64,000 nucleotides of DNA. It comes from Marinomonas foliarum. Lineage in GTDB: Bacteria > Pseudomonadota > Gammaproteobacteria > Pseudomonadales > Marinomonadaceae. Positions within the stretch are counted from its first letter, which is position 1, and every line of letters begins with the position of its first letter. Below the pieces are notes generated by a model, which saw only the letters and a program-made list of their open reading frames with translations, was not told the origin of the DNA and did not search any database. The stretch spans positions 62,001 through 126,000 of the forward strand of contig NZ_QPJQ01000001.1 in NCBI RefSeq assembly GCF_003337275.1. Direction: 5' to 3'. Shown piece by piece: positions 60,834 to 64,000 of the stretch. Made by a program: the position numbers and the translations under genes.

Positions 60834-61664
60834 TTGAGTACAACAATGCATCATGCCGTGACTTCTGACAATCTCTGGCAGTCTTTGCAAGCAGAAGCCA
60901 AAAAGCTTGCACAAGATGAACCGATTCTAGCCAGCTATTTTAATACGACTATTTTACGTCATGAATCATTGTGTTCGGCATTGAGCTTTTTACTTGCTAG
61001 CAAACTCGACAGCATATCCATCCCAGCTATGGTTCTACGAGAAGTATTCGAAGAAGCTATGGCAGATACTAACTCTGGCATTGTACGGTGCATCGAGCAA
61101 GATATTTTAGCAATAAAAGAACGCGACGCGGCTTGCGATACACTTACAACGCCTTTGCTATTCTTTAAAGGCTTCCACGCCTTGCAAACTCATCGAGTAG
61201 CGAACTGGCTATGGAAAAACAATCGTAGAAGTTTAGCTTTGTATCTTCAGGGTCAAATGTCGATGGTCTTTAGTGTTGATATCCATCCTGCGGCCACAAT
61301 AGGCTGTGGTGTTATGTTAGACCATGCCACAGGGCTTGTAGTGGGCGAAACCTGTGTCATTGAAGATAACGTATCAATTTTGCAATCCGTTACTCTAGGC
61401 GGCACAGGTAAAGAGCACGGAGATCGTCACCCTAAGATTCGTACAGGCGTATTGATTGGTGCCGGCGCAAAAATTCTTGGCAACATTGAAATCGGCGAAG
61501 GTGCAAAAATCGGTGCCGGTAGCGTGGTGTTAGAACCCGTTGAACATCACACTACTGTCGCTGGTGTACCAGCCAAAGTAGTGGGTCGCAACATGGGAGA
61601 AGACCCATCCAGAGCCATGGATCACAATATCAATCACTGTATTCGTGATTGCGTCGAAGAATAG
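60834..61664 (+). CDS. cysE: serine O-acetyltransferase
   Basis: A 276-aa enzyme that makes O-acetylserine, the carbon skeleton for cysteine. The N-terminal helical region (DNLWQSLQAEAKKLAQDEPILASYFN) is followed by the left-handed beta helix (DIHPAATIGCGVMLDHATGLVVGETC; VTLGGTGKEHGDRHPKIRTGVLIGAGAKILGNIEIGEGAKIGAGSVVL), with the catalytic His in LDHATG and the regulatory C-terminal tail. The start is the TTG at 60834, preceded by AGGTG at about nine bases; an ATG four codons later is possible. Confidence 0.93.
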   Translation: MSTTMHHAVTSDNLWQSLQAEAKKLAQDEPILASYFNTTILRHESLCSALSFLLASKLDSISIPAMVLREVFEEAMADTNSGIVRCIEQDILAIKERDAACDTLTTPLLFFKGFHALQTHRVANWLWKNNRRSLALYLQGQMSMVFSVDIHPAATIGCGVMLDHATGLVVGETCVIEDNVSILQSVTLGGTGKEHGDRHPKIRTGVLIGAGAKILGNIEIGEGAKIGAGSVVLEPVEHHTTVAGVPAKVVGRNMGEDPSRAMDHNINHCIRDCVEE

Positions 61665-61675
61665 TTCAATAAAAC

Positions 61676-61707
61676 GTAACTACGATCTTAAAAAAGATCG
61701 TAGTTAC
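61676..61707. other. 14-bp perfect hairpin between cysE and UPF0270 gene
   Basis: GTAACTACGATCTT (61676-61689) and AAGATCGTAGTTAC (61694-61707) pair perfectly around AAAA. The stop codon and the last codons of the minus-strand gene lie within it, so the C-terminal residues NYDLF are encoded by one arm. No long T run follows on either strand. It could end or protect both converging messages. Confidence 0.6.
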
Positions 61708-61924
61708 TTAAGTCACCTTTCGGAATCATTTTGATGGTTTCGCTCTCTGTATCAAACAACAACACTGCTTCCCCGCTTCGCAACGACCGCAACGCTTGCT
61801 CGCGCTTCTGCGCGACCGATAGATCATAATCACCATAATCCGTGCCATCACGGGACACGATATCGTCCAAAATGGTTTCTAACGTATCTAGTGCTAACGA
61901 ATCGTAAGGTATTAAAGTATCCAA
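61688..61924 (-). CDS. UPF0270 (YheU) family protein
   Basis: A 78-aa acidic protein that follows the YheU/UPF0270 pattern: LIPYDSLALDTLETILDDIVSRDGTDYGDYDLSVAQKREQAL, then LRSGEAVLLFDTESETIKMIPK. The TDYG box and GEAVLxF segment are the most conserved. Function is unknown. It follows ligA by one base on the same strand, so it is translated from the same message. Confidence 0.88.
   Translation of the reverse strand: MDTLIPYDSLALDTLETILDDIVSRDGTDYGDYDLSVAQKREQALRSLRSGEAVLLFDTESETIKMIPKGDLSNYDLF

Positions 61925-64000
<2,076 letters not shown>

Overview
The window looks like chromosomal DNA of a marine gammaproteobacterium of the Oceanospirillales, most like Marinomonas. It has moderate to low GC and ordinary housekeeping genes (ligA, cysE, mnmC, argF, metR, rluB, yciO, yciV, yciB, uppP) of gammaproteobacterial type. 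Many genes serve c-di-GMP signalling and nutrient uptake. The genus is an inference from gene content and style, not from a marker search. I found no rRNA, tRNA, CRISPR array, prophage or intact transposase.

Layout. 0-5.5 kb holds small housekeeping and redox genes, a CNNM/CorC transporter and a 277-bp MITE-like element with TTAA target duplications. 5.6-13.4 kb is a catabolic or scavenging locus: a ribose-type ABC importer (binding protein, double ATPase, two permeases) with one SGNH hydrolase at the end of its operon, and a second SGNH hydrolase plus a ROK-type repressor transcribed divergently. The divergent promoter region carries a perfect 25-bp inverted repeat that is the likely operator. 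13.4-18.6 kb has an EAL phosphodiesterase facing an XRE regulator across a nested palindrome, a hemolysin III homologue, an amidohydrolase lipoprotein, uppP and a ZntR-like MerR regulator. 18.6-24.3 kb is a lacI-led operon for an Fe3+/2-aminoethylphosphonate-type ABC importer ending in a GpdQ/CpdA-like phosphodiesterase. 24.5-28.1 kb carries two membrane diguanylate cyclases, one translationally coupled to a secreted sulfite-oxidase-fold protein without cysteine.

28.5-30.7 kb is a LysR/Old Yellow Enzyme pair. 30.7-39.5 kb is a tightly overlapping cobalamin operon (ChlID-type chelatase subunit, cobB, cbiD, cobK, cobH, cobL, cobI, cbiG) that mixes 'aerobic' and 'anaerobic' enzyme types. 39.6-44.2 kb has a hybrid histidine kinase beside a REC-GGDEF-EAL response regulator. 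44.5-51.1 kb holds a YitT protein, three LysR regulators (one MetR), a VOC protein, a peroxiredoxin/glutaredoxin-4 pair and argF. 51.1-57.3 kb has an RstAB-like two-component system, DUF1499, rluB, yciO, yciV, yciB and yciI. 57.4-64 kb has a SelT/W/H-like protein, ppiA-mnmC, cysE, an UPF0270 protein and ligA.

The least explained parts are the Cys-less sulfite-oxidase-fold/diguanylate cyclase pair, the SGNH-ABC-ROK locus with its long operator, the CYNC-type binding protein operon with a phosphodiesterase, and the hybrid B12 operon with a CbiG that lacks its middle domain. Start codons were moved from the longest reading frame where a Shine-Dalgarno sequence or family alignment argued for it; each case is stated.
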